From Sphingorhabdus pulchriflava (GTDB lineage: Bacteria; Pseudomonadota; Alphaproteobacteria; Sphingomonadales; Sphingomonadaceae), in the NCBI RefSeq assembly GCF_003367235.1, contig NZ_QRGP01000003.1:248001-312000 (forward strand): DNA of 64,000 nucleotides, in the 5' to 3' direction. Under the pieces are notes generated by a model. That model did no database searches and had not been told where the DNA came from. It worked only from the letters and a program-made list of their open reading frames with translations. Every line of letters begins with the position of its first letter. Position 1 is the first letter of the stretch. A program made the position numbers and the translations under genes. Below are positions 1 to 9,025 of the stretch, one piece after another.

Positions 1-13
1 GGTCGGCAATCCC

Positions 14-721
14 ATGAAAAAACTCTATCCCGATGCAAAGGCCGCGCTCGATGGTCTGTTGCGCAACGATATGCTCATCGCCAGTGGCGGTTTCGGCCTG
101 TGCGGCATTCCCGAACGATTCCTTGAAGCAATAATGGACAGCGGCGTCACCGGCCTGACCTTCGCCTCGAACAATGCCGGTATCGACAATGAAGGCATCG
201 GCAAGCTGCTCCGTACCAAGCAGGTGAAAAAGATGATCGCCTCATATGTCGGCGAGAATAAGGAGTTTGAGCGGCAGTTCCTGTCGGGTGAGCTTGAGGT
301 TGAATTCTGCCCGCAAGGCACGCTCGCCGAACGCATGCGTGCAGGCGGTGCCGGCATCCCCGGTTTCTACACCAAGACAGGCGTCGGCACGCAGGTGGCC
401 GAGGGCAAGGAAGTGAAGGTCTTCGACGGTGAGGAATATATCCTTGAACGTGGCATCTTTGCGGACCTCAGCCTGGTAAAGGCATGGAAAGCAGATGAAA
501 GCGGCAATGTCGTTTTTCGCAAGACCGCGCGTAATTTCAACGTTCCTGCCGCGACCTGCGGCAAGGTCTGTGTGGTTGAGGTAGAGGAAGTGGTGCCGGT
601 GGGCGCACTCGATCCCGATGCAATCCACCTTCCCGGCGTCTATGTGCAGCGGATGATAATCGGCAGCCCTTATGACAAGAAAATCGAGTTCCGCACCGTT
701 CGCGAAAGGGAGGCAGCATAA
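14..721 (+). CDS. 3-oxoacid CoA-transferase subunit A
   Basis: This is subunit A of a two-subunit family I CoA-transferase (SCOT/AtoDA type), which moves CoA from an acyl-CoA such as succinyl-CoA to a 3-oxoacid such as acetoacetate. The 235-residue length is normal for a separate A subunit. The N-terminal stretch with [11 protein letters not shown] and the NNAG segment are family hallmarks. The stop codon overlaps the ATG of the next gene in TAATG, so the two subunits should be translationally coupled. The exact acyl acceptor cannot be read from sequence; beta-ketoadipate is the main alternative to acetoacetate. Confidence 0.93.
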   Translation: MKKLYPDAKAALDGLLRNDMLIASGGFGLCGIPERFLEAIMDSGVTGLTFASNNAGIDNEGIGKLLRTKQVKKMIASYVGENKEFERQFLSGELEVEFCPQGTLAERMRAGGAGIPGFYTKTGVGTQVAEGKEVKVFDGEEYILERGIFADLSLVKAWKADESGNVVFRKTARNFNVPAATCGKVCVVEVEEVVPVGALDPDAIHLPGVYVQRMIIGSPYDKKIEFRTVREREAA

Positions 722-1380
722 TGACAACTCATGATGGCCTCACCAAAGGATGGACCCGCGACCAGATGGCGGCGCGCGCGGCGAAAGAGCTGCAGGACGG
801 TTTCTATGTGAACCTTGGCATCGGCATCCCGACGCTGGTGGCGAACCATATCCCCGATGGCATGGACGTGACGCTGCAGTCGGAAAACGGTATGCTCGGC
901 ATCGGGCCCTTCCCTTATGATGATGAAGTCGACCCGGACCTGATCAATGCGGGCAAGCAGACGATCAGCGAGCTGCCACAATCGGCCTATTTCGACAGCG
1001 CGCAAAGCTTTGCCATGATCCGCGGCGGGCATATCGACCTGACCGTGCTTGGCGCGATGGAAGTCGCCGAAAATGGCGACATCGCGAACTGGATGGTTCC
1101 CGGCAAGATGATCAAGGGCATGGGCGGGGCGATGGATCTGGTCGCAGGCGTCAAAAAGATCATCGTGGTGATGGAGCATGTTGCCAAAGATGGCAGTCCC
1201 AAATTCATCCCCGCCTGCACCCTGCCGCTGACCGGTCGGAATGTGGTCGATATGGTGATCACCGATCTGGCCGTGTTCCAGCGGCCCGACCACCAATCGC
1301 CGTTCAAGCTGATCGAGCTGGCACCAGGGGTGACCGCAGACGACATCGCGGCCAAGACCACGGCGCACTACTTGGCGTGA
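721..1380 (+). CDS. 3-oxoacid CoA-transferase subunit B
   Basis: This is the catalytic B subunit that pairs with the gene just upstream. The motif SENGMLG is clear, and Glu55 in it is the expected residue that forms the glutamyl-CoA intermediate. The 219 residues fit the usual B-subunit length. The GxGIPT loop near residues 33-38 is also typical. The gene begins on the last base of the A-subunit stop codon, and its own stop overlaps the GTG of the next frame, so it sits in a tight operon. It would act in the cytosol in ketone-body, short-chain or aromatic acid use. Confidence 0.93.
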   Translation: MTTHDGLTKGWTRDQMAARAAKELQDGFYVNLGIGIPTLVANHIPDGMDVTLQSENGMLGIGPFPYDDEVDPDLINAGKQTISELPQSAYFDSAQSFAMIRGGHIDLTVLGAMEVAENGDIANWMVPGKMIKGMGGAMDLVAGVKKIIVVMEHVAKDGSPKFIPACTLPLTGRNVVDMVITDLAVFQRPDHQSPFKLIELAPGVTADDIAAKTTAHYLA

Positions 1381-1829
1381 ACGGCGCTACGTTGAATATC
1401 TGGCTTATTGCGGCAGGGCTGGGCAGTCTGGCCGCATCTGTCCTACATATTGCGTGTATTATCGGCGGACCTGCTTGGTACCGCTTTTTGGGTGCAGGTG
1501 AGGGGATGGCCCGGATGGCGACGCAAGGCTCGTGGGTTCCCGCTGCGATTACAATGGCTATCGCGGCGGTCCTTGCCGTCTGGTCCGCCTACGCCTTTTC
1601 AGCAGCGGGGCTGTTGGCGCGGCTTCCGCTGGCGCGCACCGCGCTTGTGTTGATTAGCGCGGTGTTGCTGTTGCGCGCAGCCGCTTTCTTAGTGCGATCC
1701 AGCTGGCGACCCGATCTGTCCTTTGGCTTCATGCTGTGGTCGTCGCTGATCGTTCTCGCACTCGGCCTTTGCTTTGCAATTGGCACCTGGCAAGCTTGGC
1801 CCGAACTGTCCGAAAAGGCCGCGAAATGA
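1377..1829 (+). CDS. Small four-helix membrane protein of unknown function
   Basis: This 150-residue protein has four evident hydrophobic segments (roughly residues 7-28, 52-75, 82-105 and 115-138) and little soluble sequence, so it is an inner-membrane protein. The GTG start overlaps the TGA of the CoA-transferase B subunit by four bases, which supports translation from this codon and co-transcription. A family name is not recognised. A short motif between helices 1 and 2 ([11 protein letters not shown]) looks conserved in character but has no function I can assign. Confidence 0.7.
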   Translation: MNGATLNIWLIAAGLGSLAASVLHIACIIGGPAWYRFLGAGEGMARMATQGSWVPAAITMAIAAVLAVWSAYAFSAAGLLARLPLARTALVLISAVLLLRAAAFLVRSSWRPDLSFGFMLWSSLIVLALGLCFAIGTWQAWPELSEKAAK

Positions 1830-1866
1830 ATCCGCTTTTCAGAACGGAAAGAAGCAACAGCGGTCG

Positions 1867-3129
1867 ATGAAACGAATTTATATTGCATTTGCTGTTCTCG
1901 CCGCACTCGCCCTCGCGGGCTGGCTGGCCACCAAAAGCCTTGATGACGGCGGGCCATTGGCAGAGGCGCCGATCATTTCGCGCCTGACCGCCGAAGACCT
2001 GCCCGACACGCCTGACGAGTGGGAGGGCCGGATTGACTATCCTGCGCTGGAACAGCAACTGGCCGAATTGTCGCTGCGTCCCGAAATGGCCGGGCTTGCG
2101 GTCGCAGTGGTCGAAGATGGCAGACTGAGCTTCGTTCGCACCTATGGCCTATCCGACCGGACAGCCGGGTCACCGGTTACGCCGCAGACGGTATTTCGCT
2201 GGGCCTCGGTTTCCAAAACCGCCGCAGGTGCACTGGCAGCCTCGCTGGCGAACGAAGATGTTGTCGATCTGGATCGACCGGTTGCAAGCTGGCGGACCAC
2301 TTTGCGTTTGCCGACTGGCGCGGAAACGCGGGTGACATTTGGCCAATTATTGGCGCAGCAAACCGGCCTCACCAAAAATGCCTATGACGAAAGGCTGGAG
2401 GATGGGCAGAGCCCCGGCCGCATTCGTGCAGACCTTGTCGCCGCCCCGTTGCAATGCGATCCGGGAACATGCCATACTTACCAGAATATCGCCTTTGACG
2501 CCGCCAGCGAGATATTGGGCGATGCGGCCAACCGGCCCTTTCCCGAGGCGGTTGTCGACCGCTTCTTCCGCCCGCTTGGCATGCGCAGCGCCGGATATGG
2601 GATGAAGGGGCTGACCGGCGCGAAAGACTGGGCGCGGCCGCATAATAACGGACAAGTGCGAGAAGTGAAGGAAGCCTATTGGCGCGTACCGGCAGCGGCG
2701 GGCGTGAACAGCAATATTGTCGATTTTGCGCGCTGGATGCAGGCGATGATGGGATTGCGCTCCAATGTCATTCCTCAAGAAGTGCTCCAGATTGCCCATA
2801 GCCCGCGTGTTAAGACCGCGCGGCTTTATGGCGGAGACCTGAAACAGGCAATCAGCGACGCCCATTATGGCCTTGGCTGGCGCAGTTTCATTTACGGCGG
2901 CCACCGGCTTGAGGGGCATTCGGGCGCAGTGGCAGGCTACCGTGCGACGATGATTTTTGAACCCGCCACCCGCACCGGTGTGGTCGCGATGTGGAACAGC
3001 AATTGGGGCTTCCCCTTTCGTATCCCGTTTGCGGCGATCGACAGCTATCACAACAAGCAGGATTCGATGTGGCTGGACCTTGGCGACCTGCCACCGGTAA
3101 AAATCGATGAAGCAGAGGGGTTGCCATGA
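1867..3129 (+). CDS. Serine hydrolase of the class C beta-lactamase fold
   Basis: The protein has a beta-lactamase/transpeptidase-like fold as in AmpC, EstB and DD-peptidases. All three active-site motifs are visible: S114-V-S-K117 (SxxK), Y205-Q-N207 (YxN) and H351-S-G353, which takes the place of KTG. The His-Ser-Gly form is usual in esterase and peptidase members rather than true AmpC. The ATG at 1867 gives 420 residues beginning with a hydrophobic signal anchor (about residues 4-22), so the enzyme is probably periplasmic or membrane-tethered; longer in-frame starts upstream run back into the preceding gene. The substrate is unknown. The stop overlaps the GST gene start. Confidence 0.85.
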   Translation: MKRIYIAFAVLAALALAGWLATKSLDDGGPLAEAPIISRLTAEDLPDTPDEWEGRIDYPALEQQLAELSLRPEMAGLAVAVVEDGRLSFVRTYGLSDRTAGSPVTPQTVFRWASVSKTAAGALAASLANEDVVDLDRPVASWRTTLRLPTGAETRVTFGQLLAQQTGLTKNAYDERLEDGQSPGRIRADLVAAPLQCDPGTCHTYQNIAFDAASEILGDAANRPFPEAVVDRFFRPLGMRSAGYGMKGLTGAKDWARPHNNGQVREVKEAYWRVPAAAGVNSNIVDFARWMQAMMGLRSNVIPQEVLQIAHSPRVKTARLYGGDLKQAISDAHYGLGWRSFIYGGHRLEGHSGAVAGYRATMIFEPATRTGVVAMWNSNWGFPFRIPFAAIDSYHNKQDSMWLDLGDLPPVKIDEAEGLP

Positions 3130-3806
3130 GCTATATATTGATCACCGCCAACCGGAACTATTCGAGCTGGAGCTTGCGACCGTGGCTGCTGATGAAGGGG
3201 CTGGGGCTGGCGTTTGAGGATCGGCTGGAACCCTTCACCAAGCCGAGCAATTATGAGGAATTCCGCAGCTTTTCACCCACCGGCCAAGTTCCGGTGCTGC
3301 TGCACCAAGGGCGGACGATCTACGACAGCATGGGCATCACGCTCTATCTCGCCGACCGGCATGAAGGCGTCTGGCCAACCGATTCCGATGCGCGGGCATG
3401 GGCGCAATGCGCGGCGTCGGAAATGCACAGCGGCTTTTCCGCGTTGCGCAATGATTGCACGATGAATGTCGGCGTGCGGGTGAAGCCAAAGCCTATGTCC
3501 GACGCGCTCAAAGCCAATGTCGCGCGCATCCGCGAATTGTTTGAGGAAGGGCTGGCGCGTTTCGGTGGGCCTTATCTGGCGGGTAGCGCATTCAGCGCCG
3601 TCGACGCCTTCTTCGCTCCCGTCGCCTACCGCGTGCGGACCTATGGCTTGGATGTCGGCAAGGGGCAGGCATGGGTCGACCACATCCTCGCCCATCCCGC
3701 AATGCAGGCATGGGAAGCCGCCGCACTCAAGGAAGAGTGGCGCGAAGTGGGCCATGAGGAAGAATTGCGGGCGTGCGGCGAGGTGGTGGCGGATTATCGC
3801 AATTGA
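3126..3806 (+). CDS. Glutathione S-transferase family protein
   Basis: This is a cytosolic GST of 226 residues. The N-terminal thioredoxin-like domain contains the segment NRNYSSWSLRPWL, in which a serine at the start of helix 1 would activate glutathione, and the later P-V-L and D-S-M (cis-Pro and Glu/Asp-Ser type) glutathione-binding positions are present. The C-terminal half is all alpha. It resembles the GstA-like group common in proteobacteria. The ATG overlaps the serine hydrolase stop by four bases, so it is the last gene of the operon that begins at position 14. The physiological substrate is not inferable. Confidence 0.88.
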   Translation: MSYILITANRNYSSWSLRPWLLMKGLGLAFEDRLEPFTKPSNYEEFRSFSPTGQVPVLLHQGRTIYDSMGITLYLADRHEGVWPTDSDARAWAQCAASEMHSGFSALRNDCTMNVGVRVKPKPMSDALKANVARIRELFEEGLARFGGPYLAGSAFSAVDAFFAPVAYRVRTYGLDVGKGQAWVDHILAHPAMQAWEAAALKEEWREVGHEEELRACGEVVADYRN

Positions 3807-4204
3807 AATGTAGGGTTATTTTCGCCAGCCTGATCCCAAGACCGTTCTTTGACAGCGGGCAAGCACCCAGCAAAATCTCGGAAAATTCGTGCAGCGGCAG
3901 GTAAGATATTTTGTTGTGCGGCGGTGGCTTTATTGGGGTGTCTTGGCTTCTTCTTTTTAGAAGTAGGCTTCGGGAGAGCCAAATGTGGGTGGGATTTCAG
4001 CGCAGATCGCGCTGTCGATAGCCTACAATCCCACACCTGGCAGCATTGCACCGCCAAAGGCCGTATCCGCCAAAACTATCCCAATCGCCGCCAGTCGGCT
4101 TTTCGTCGAAAAGGGCTTTACCTGCATTGGATTCGGCGCTTGCCGCGCTATATCGAATTATCTGCCTGAAAGGGCGCACAAGTTTTCCTGAGGAGAGCAT
4201 CTAC
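3807..4204. other. 398-bp intergenic region without a convincing gene
   Basis: No open frame here has a plausible start or composition. The region contains the stem-loop described separately at 3978-4041 and ends in a clear ribosome binding site (GAGGAG about ten bases before the M16 ATG). A TTGACA at 3849 has no good matching -10 element at the right distance. The promoter of the M16 protease gene should lie in this interval. Confidence 0.6.
3978..4041 (+). ncRNA. Predicted structured RNA element (unnamed)
   Basis: The segment folds as a long stem-loop. GCCA (3978-3981) faces TGGC (4038-4041), GTGGGATT (3989-3996) faces AATCCCAC (4027-4034), and an inner hairpin CAGCGC-AGATC-GCGCTG occupies 3998-4014. 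In addition GTAGGC at 3963-3968 is complementary to GCCTAC at 4021-4026, which would make a pseudoknot or an alternative pairing. It could be part of the 5' leader of the M16 protease gene or a small RNA. I do not recognise it as a known riboswitch class, and the strand is assumed from the downstream gene. Confidence 0.35.
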
Positions 4205-7072
4205 ATGGTCCGCAAACTAACCCTGGCGCTTGCCGCCTCCACCATTGCCCTGTCGGGTGCTGCGATGGCGAAGACCACGCCCGCCCCGGTTGCGGACCTC
4301 GTCAAGACGGTCGACATTCCCTATGAGAAATTCACCCTCGACAATGGCCTGACGGTGATTGTCCACGAAGACCGCAAGGCACCCGTGGTTGCGGTGTCGA
4401 TCTGGTACGGCGTGGGTTCAAAGCATGAGCCCAAGGGCCAGACGGGCTTTGCCCATTTGTTTGAACATATCATGTTCAACGGCAGCGAAAATGCGCCGGG
4501 CGATTATTTCCAGTACACCAAGCAGATTGGTGCGACCGACCTCAACGGCACGACCTGGCTGGATCGCACCAACTATTTCCAGACCGTCCCGACCAGCGCG
4601 CTCGAATCCGCGCTTTTCCTTGAAAGCGACCGCATGGGCCACCTGCTTGGCGGCCTGACCGAGGAGTCGGTGAAGACACAGATCGGCGTTGTTTCCAATG
4701 AAAAGCGTCAGGGCGATAACCAGCCTTATGGCTTGGTTGAATATGCCCAGTCGGAAAATCTGTTCCCGGTTGGCCACCCCTATCACCACAATACGATCGG
4801 CAGCCTTGAAGATCTGGCTGCGGCCAAGCTCGACGATTTCAAACAGTGGTTCAAAGATTATTATGGCCCGAACAATTCGGTGCTGGTGCTCGCCGGTGAT
4901 GTGAATGCGGCGCAGGCAAAGCCGCTGGTAGAAAAATGGTTCGGTGATGTGGCACGCGGCCGCGACGTACCGCCGGTCAATGCGCCGATCCCGACGCTGG
5001 ACGCACCTAAAAAGATTGTGCTGAAGGACAAGGTTCCGGCCACGCGCATCTATCGCAACTGGATTGTTCCCGGCCTGGCTGACCCTGATTATACTGCATT
5101 GCGTGCCGGTGCGTCGGTGCTCGGCGGCCTTGCCAGCTCGCGCCTCGACAACATATTGGTGCGCGAAGAACAGAGCGCGGTTTCGGTGTCCTCCTTCATT
5201 CTGCCCTTCGTGCATGGCAGCCTGTTCTGGGTTCAGGCCGATGTGAAGCCCGGCGGCGATGCCGATGCGGTTGCCAAGCGGCTCGACGACATCATGGCGG
5301 ATTTCATCGCCAAGGGACCAACCGCCGACGAAGTGCAGCGTGTTGCGGCAAGTGAGGCAGCAGGCCGGATCGATGGGCTTGAACAGGTTGGCGGATTTGG
5401 CGGCAAGGCGGTCGCCCTGGCCGAGGGGCAGCTCTACACGGGCGATGCCGATTATTACAAAAAGGAGCTGGAACGGCTCGCGGCCTTGAAGCCGGAAACG
5501 ATTTCCGCGGCCATGCAGAAATGGCTCACTCGTCCGGTGCTGGAGATCCGCGTCGAACCCGGTGAACGCGAAGCCTATAAGGAAGTCGCATCCGGCTCCG
5601 GCGCACGCACTGGCGGCCTGACAGCCCCGGCCTTCTACATGGCTCCGGGCAGCGATGGCCACGCCACTTCAGCCGTAAAGGCAGATCGCAGCAAAATGCC
5701 TGCGCCTGGCGCAACCCCGGCACTCGATTTCCCGACCGTTGAAACGGGCAAGCTGAAAAACGGCATCAAAGTGCATTTTGCCCGCCGCAACGCCGTCCCC
5801 GCTGTGCGCATCGCCGTCAGCTTTGATGCAGGCTATGCGGCTGATCCGATCGACAAGCGCGGCGTTTCGAACATCATGGGCAACTTACTGTCAGAAGGCA
5901 CGCTGACGTTGAACGCGACCCAGTTGGCGGAAACCGAAGAGCGTCTGGGTGCGGATATCAATGTGACCTCGTCGCAGGACCGTACCGTCGCTTCGCTGCG
6001 CGCGGTGAAGCCGAATCTGGCCGCATCCATCGGTTTGCTCGCCGATGTAGTCAAGAATCCGGCCTTCGCCGAAAAGGATCTGGAGCGCGTCCGCGTCCAG
6101 CAATTGACCCGGATCGCGGGTGAAAAGAACCAGCCGCAAGGATTGGCGCTGCGCGCATTGCCCGAACTGATTTACGGCAAGGCGCACCCTTATGGCGGTT
6201 CGCAAACGGGAACGGGCGATGAAGCAGCAGTGCGCACCCTGACGCGTGCCGATGTGGCGTCGTTCCATCAGAGCTGGATCCACCCGGCTAAAGCGGAAAT
6301 CTTTGTCGTTGGTGACACCTCGCTCAAGGAAATCACCAAATTGCTCAACAAGCAGTTCGGTAGCTGGAAACCGAAAGCAACAGCGGCCCCGGCCAAGAAT
6401 TTTGCGGTCGCCATGCCAGAGTCGAAAGCGCGGATTGTGCTGATCGACCGACCCAATTCGCCACAGTCGTTCATACTAGGTGGTAAGGTGCTTGACGCCA
6501 AAGGTAGCGATGACCTGTTGCCTCTGCGCAGTGCCAACGAGATTTTCGGCGGTGATTTCACTTCGCGCATCAACATGGACCTGCGGGAAACCAAGGGCTG
6601 GTCTTACGGCGTCCGCTCGCAAGTCGGTGGCAATGAAGACCGCGTGCCATTCCTGATTTTCGCGCCGGTGCAGACCAACCAGACTGGCCCGTCGCTGGGT
6701 GTGTTGTTAAGCCAGGCGCGCGACTTTGTAACCAGCAAGCCAATCACCAAAGAAGAGCGCGATACAACCGTGGTCAGTAATGTCCTCGAACTGCCGGGCA
6801 GCTATGAACAGTCCGCTGCAGTTTTGGGCCAGATGCGCGCCGACGCGCTGTTCAAACGTCCGTTCGATTATGCCGAAAAGCTGGCCGGAAAATATAGCGC
6901 TTTGACACCGGAAAGCATGACCGCCGAGTTCAAATCCAAGATTGATCCCGAGAAAATGGCTTGGGTTGTGGTGGGCGATGCGGCCAAGGTGAAGCCGCAG
7001 TTGGAAGCGCTTGGATTGCCGGTTGAAATGCAATCCGAAGCTGCTAAGCCTACTGACACCAATGCAAATTAA
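4205..7072 (+). CDS. M16 family zinc metalloprotease, two-domain (pitrilysin/insulinase-like)
   Basis: This is a 955-residue exported M16 peptidase made of two homologous halves. The first half holds the inverted zinc motif H84-L-F-E87-H88, and the third ligand is probably E166 in SNEKRQ, at about the normal spacing. The second half, starting near residue 510, lacks an HxxEH motif and would be the inactive partner that closes the chamber. An N-terminal signal peptide ending near AMA is clear, so the protein is periplasmic or outer-membrane associated and probably degrades peptides. The start at 4205 is fixed by a GAGGAG site and by the signal peptide; a longer frame upstream has neither. Confidence 0.92.
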   Translation: MVRKLTLALAASTIALSGAAMAKTTPAPVADLVKTVDIPYEKFTLDNGLTVIVHEDRKAPVVAVSIWYGVGSKHEPKGQTGFAHLFEHIMFNGSENAPGDYFQYTKQIGATDLNGTTWLDRTNYFQTVPTSALESALFLESDRMGHLLGGLTEESVKTQIGVVSNEKRQGDNQPYGLVEYAQSENLFPVGHPYHHNTIGSLEDLAAAKLDDFKQWFKDYYGPNNSVLVLAGDVNAAQAKPLVEKWFGDVARGRDVPPVNAPIPTLDAPKKIVLKDKVPATRIYRNWIVPGLADPDYTALRAGASVLGGLASSRLDNILVREEQSAVSVSSFILPFVHGSLFWVQADVKPGGDADAVAKRLDDIMADFIAKGPTADEVQRVAASEAAGRIDGLEQVGGFGGKAVALAEGQLYTGDADYYKKELERLAALKPETISAAMQKWLTRPVLEIRVEPGEREAYKEVASGSGARTGGLTAPAFYMAPGSDGHATSAVKADRSKMPAPGATPALDFPTVETGKLKNGIKVHFARRNAVPAVRIAVSFDAGYAADPIDKRGVSNIMGNLLSEGTLTLNATQLAETEERLGADINVTSSQDRTVASLRAVKPNLAASIGLLADVVKNPAFAEKDLERVRVQQLTRIAGEKNQPQGLALRALPELIYGKAHPYGGSQTGTGDEAAVRTLTRADVASFHQSWIHPAKAEIFVVGDTSLKEITKLLNKQFGSWKPKATAAPAKNFAVAMPESKARIVLIDRPNSPQSFILGGKVLDAKGSDDLLPLRSANEIFGGDFTSRINMDLRETKGWSYGVRSQVGGNEDRVPFLIFAPVQTNQTGPSLGVLLSQARDFVTSKPITKEERDTTVVSNVLELPGSYEQSAAVLGQMRADALFKRPFDYAEKLAGKYSALTPESMTAEFKSKIDPEKMAWVVVGDAAKVKPQLEALGLPVEMQSEAAKPTDTNAN

Positions 7073-7097
7073 CCCTTGAATCGAGAGGAGAAGATAA

Positions 7098-7400
7098 ATG
7101 GCAGCAGTAGATGGCGATTGGGAAGTAACCGTCAAAAGCCCGATGGGTGACCAGAAGTCGGTTCTGACCATCAACAGCGATGGTGACAGCTTCACCGGCA
7201 AAATGCAGGGCAGCCTGGGTTCGATGGACATTGCCAATGGCAGCGTCAGCGGCAACACGCTGAGCTGGAAAATGGACATGACCGTGCCGATGCCGATGAC
7301 GCTCGATTGCACCGCTACCGTCGACGGCGACAGCATCACTGGCGAAGTCAAGGCCGGTGCTTTCGGTTCGATGCCGGTTTCGGGCACGCGCAAGGCCTAA
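7098..7400 (+). CDS. Small beta-rich protein of unknown function
   Basis: The 100-residue product has an alternating pattern of short strands (WEVTVKSP, SVLTINSDGD, TLSWKMDM and others) and no signal peptide or membrane segment, which suggests a small beta-barrel or beta-sandwich in the cytosol. Similar short proteins occur in sphingomonads, usually annotated as hypothetical. A strong GAGAGGAGAAG ribosome binding site precedes the ATG. It lies 25 bases after the M16 protease and is followed by a hairpin terminator, so it probably ends that transcript. No ligand or activity can be stated. Confidence 0.75.
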   Translation: MAAVDGDWEVTVKSPMGDQKSVLTINSDGDSFTGKMQGSLGSMDIANGSVSGNTLSWKMDMTVPMPMTLDCTATVDGDSITGEVKAGAFGSMPVSGTRKA

Positions 7401-7428
7401 TTCGCTCCAACATATTGAATTTCAGGCA

Positions 7429-7456
7429 GGCCGCTTTCCCTAATGGGTGAGCGGCC
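7429..7456 (+). terminator. Rho-independent-like terminator
   Basis: GGCCGCT at 7429-7435 pairs with AGCGGCC at 7450-7456, and an inner CCC/GGG pair encloses a TAAT loop. It begins 29 bases after the stop of the small protein and is followed by a weak T-rich run. It should end the M16 protease transcript. Confidence 0.6.
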
Positions 7457-7520
7457 TTGTCGTTTCCGGCTGTGGTGCGTAAGACTTTGGTGTACCGATT
7501 CTTAAGGATAAGGGAACCGA

Positions 7521-8075
7521 ATGAGCCAGCTAGCCTCTCCTTCCCAATTACGGATGTCGCTGTTGCGATGGGCCTTGTTCGTGGTCCCGACGATCATGCT
7601 GCTCGGATTTCTCTCGGGCACAGTTTCCGGGTCGGGAGAGCGGAATAGCTGGTTTGCAGAACTGGTGAAGCCAGAGGCGCAGCCGCCGGGCTGGGCTTTT
7701 GGTGTCGTTTGGCCGATCCTCTATTTGCTGATGGGCATCTCCTTTTCAATGATCCTGAACGCGCGCGGCGCGCGGCTGCGTGGTGTCGCCATAGCGTTAT
7801 TCCTCGTCCAGTTGACCTTGAACCTCTATTGGTCGCCGCTGTTTTTCGGCCAGCATCAGGTGACGGCTGCTTTCTATCTGTTGCTTGCAATCTGGGCGAC
7901 CGCTTTCGCCACCACGATTGTATTCGGACGTATCCGACCTGTTGCCGCATGGCTGTTGGTGCCATATCTTGCGTGGCTGAGCTTTGCGGCGATCCTCAAT
8001 TACCAGATCGACCAATTGAACCCCGATGCGGAGCGCCTATATGTTCCTGCAGCAACTTCCGAAATCGGAGCATGA
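7521..8075 (+). CDS. tspO: TspO/MBR family tryptophan-rich sensory protein
   Basis: This is a five-helix membrane protein of the TspO (peripheral benzodiazepine receptor) family, known to bind tetrapyrroles and to influence porphyrin and stress responses in alphaproteobacteria. The family signature is present: WF..L.KP...PPGWAFGVVWPILYLLMG near residues 42-75, the NLYWSPLFF segment and a C-terminal LNYQIDQLNP. At 184 residues it is slightly longer than most because of the N-terminal extension before helix 1. It lies three bases upstream of ubiK. What it senses in this organism is not known. Confidence 0.92.
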   Translation: MSQLASPSQLRMSLLRWALFVVPTIMLLGFLSGTVSGSGERNSWFAELVKPEAQPPGWAFGVVWPILYLLMGISFSMILNARGARLRGVAIALFLVQLTLNLYWSPLFFGQHQVTAAFYLLLAIWATAFATTIVFGRIRPVAAWLLVPYLAWLSFAAILNYQIDQLNPDAERLYVPAATSEIGA

Positions 8076-8078
8076 GCC

Positions 8079-8390
8079 ATGCAGAGTGACAAGCGCATTT
8101 TTGACGATCTTTCCAAATTCCTGAACGGCGTTGCCGGAACGGTCGCTGGCATGGGCCGCGAGGCAGAGGCAGGATTTCGCGAGCGCACCCGCGAATGGGT
8201 TGCGGGCATGGACCTTGTCAGCCGTGAAGAGTTCGACGCCGTTAAGCAAATGGCGGCGACGGCGCGTGCCGAGGCCGAGGAATTGAAGGCGCGTGTGGCT
8301 GCGCTTGAAGCGGCATTGGGTAAAGCAAAGGCAACGCCAAAAGCGGCAGCAAAGCCTGCGCCCAAGCCAAAGGCTGCGCCCAAGAAATAA
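8079..8390 (+). CDS. ubiK: Ubiquinone biosynthesis accessory factor UbiK (BMFP domain)
   Basis: This short protein (103 residues) has an amphipathic N-terminal half and a central coiled coil rich in Ala, Glu and Lys (about residues 45-85), followed by an Ala/Pro/Lys tail. This layout matches the UbiK/YqiC family, which binds UbiJ and helps assemble the aerobic ubiquinone biosynthesis complex, and related BMFP proteins that fuse membranes in vitro. It starts three bases after tspO, preceded by GGAG, so the two are co-transcribed. The Lys/Ala/Pro tail is typical of alphaproteobacterial members. Confidence 0.8.
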   Translation: MQSDKRIFDDLSKFLNGVAGTVAGMGREAEAGFRERTREWVAGMDLVSREEFDAVKQMAATARAEAEELKARVAALEAALGKAKATPKAAAKPAPKPKAAPKK

Positions 8391-8406
8391 AGGGCTTAGC
8401 GCCCTT
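8390..8406 (+). terminator. Weak hairpin after ubiK
   Basis: AAGGGC (8390-8395) and GCCCTT (8401-8406) form a six-pair stem with a five-base loop right at the ubiK stop codon. There is no T-run after it, so it is at best a weak or Rho-assisted terminator. Confidence 0.3.
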
Positions 8407-8509
8407 ATCCACATATGGCCCACAGACTAATGCACCTTTGCGTGCATAGGCAGTTGCGCGCGAGTCCGCCGACAGGCATTTACCATGCATAACAAGCGAC
8501 AGGGCCGCG

Positions 8510-9022
8510 ATGCGCAATCAGGACGAAGATTTTACCGAGTTCGAGCGCGAAGAGACTGCGCCATTGGACATGCTCGCTGCGCTTTTCGAAGCGCGCGGCT
8601 GGGATTTTGAACCTGTCAGCGACGAAGAAGTCAGCGCCGAATTCAAGGGTAGCTGGACCAGCTACCAGATCAGGGCCATCTGGCGCGAGGAAGATAATGC
8701 GCTGCAACTGCTCGTGATGCCGGACGTCACCGTGCCTAGCGACAAGCGCGATGACGTCTACAAGGCGCTGGGCCTGATCAACGAACAGCTCTGGATTGGC
8801 CATTTCGACCTTTGGTCATCAAACGGCATGCTGCTTTTCCGCCATGGCAGCCTTTTGCCGCCTAACGGTTTGCTCGGCGTCGATCAGGCGCAAACTATCA
8901 TCGATGTGGCGCTTGACGAATGCGAGCGTTTCTATCCGGTGTTCCAGTTCATCATCTGGGGCGGCAAATCCCCCGAAGACGCGATCACCGCCGCTTTGGT
9001 GGAAACACACGGAGAGGCCTGA
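8510..9022 (+). CDS. YbjN domain-containing protein
   Basis: The 170-residue acidic cytosolic protein matches the YbjN family, whose fold resembles type III secretion chaperones. The segment LDMLAALFEARGWDFEPVSDEEVSAEFKGSW and the later LxLINEQLWIGHFDLWSSNGMLLFRH region are characteristic. Family members have been linked to stress and to motility regulation, but no biochemical activity is established. It stands alone, with a separate 119-bp upstream gap and convergent thioesterase genes downstream. Confidence 0.83.
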   Translation: MRNQDEDFTEFEREETAPLDMLAALFEARGWDFEPVSDEEVSAEFKGSWTSYQIRAIWREEDNALQLLVMPDVTVPSDKRDDVYKALGLINEQLWIGHFDLWSSNGMLLFRHGSLLPPNGLLGVDQAQTIIDVALDECERFYPVFQFIIWGGKSPEDAITAALVETHGEA

Positions 9023-9025
9023 GCT

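Noticed and set aside
3849-3877. A TTGACA hexamer as a promoter for the M16 gene
   Set aside because: At 17 bases downstream the sequence is AAAATC, a poor -10 element, so the match is not better than chance.
3849-4191. Small plus-strand frames in the gap before the M16 gene
   Set aside because: They lack ribosome sites and plausible protein composition, and they overlap the predicted RNA stem-loop.
4418-5662. A 414-codon minus-strand frame opposite the M16 protease
   Set aside because: The plus-strand protein has an intact zinc site and signal peptide; the antisense product has no family features.
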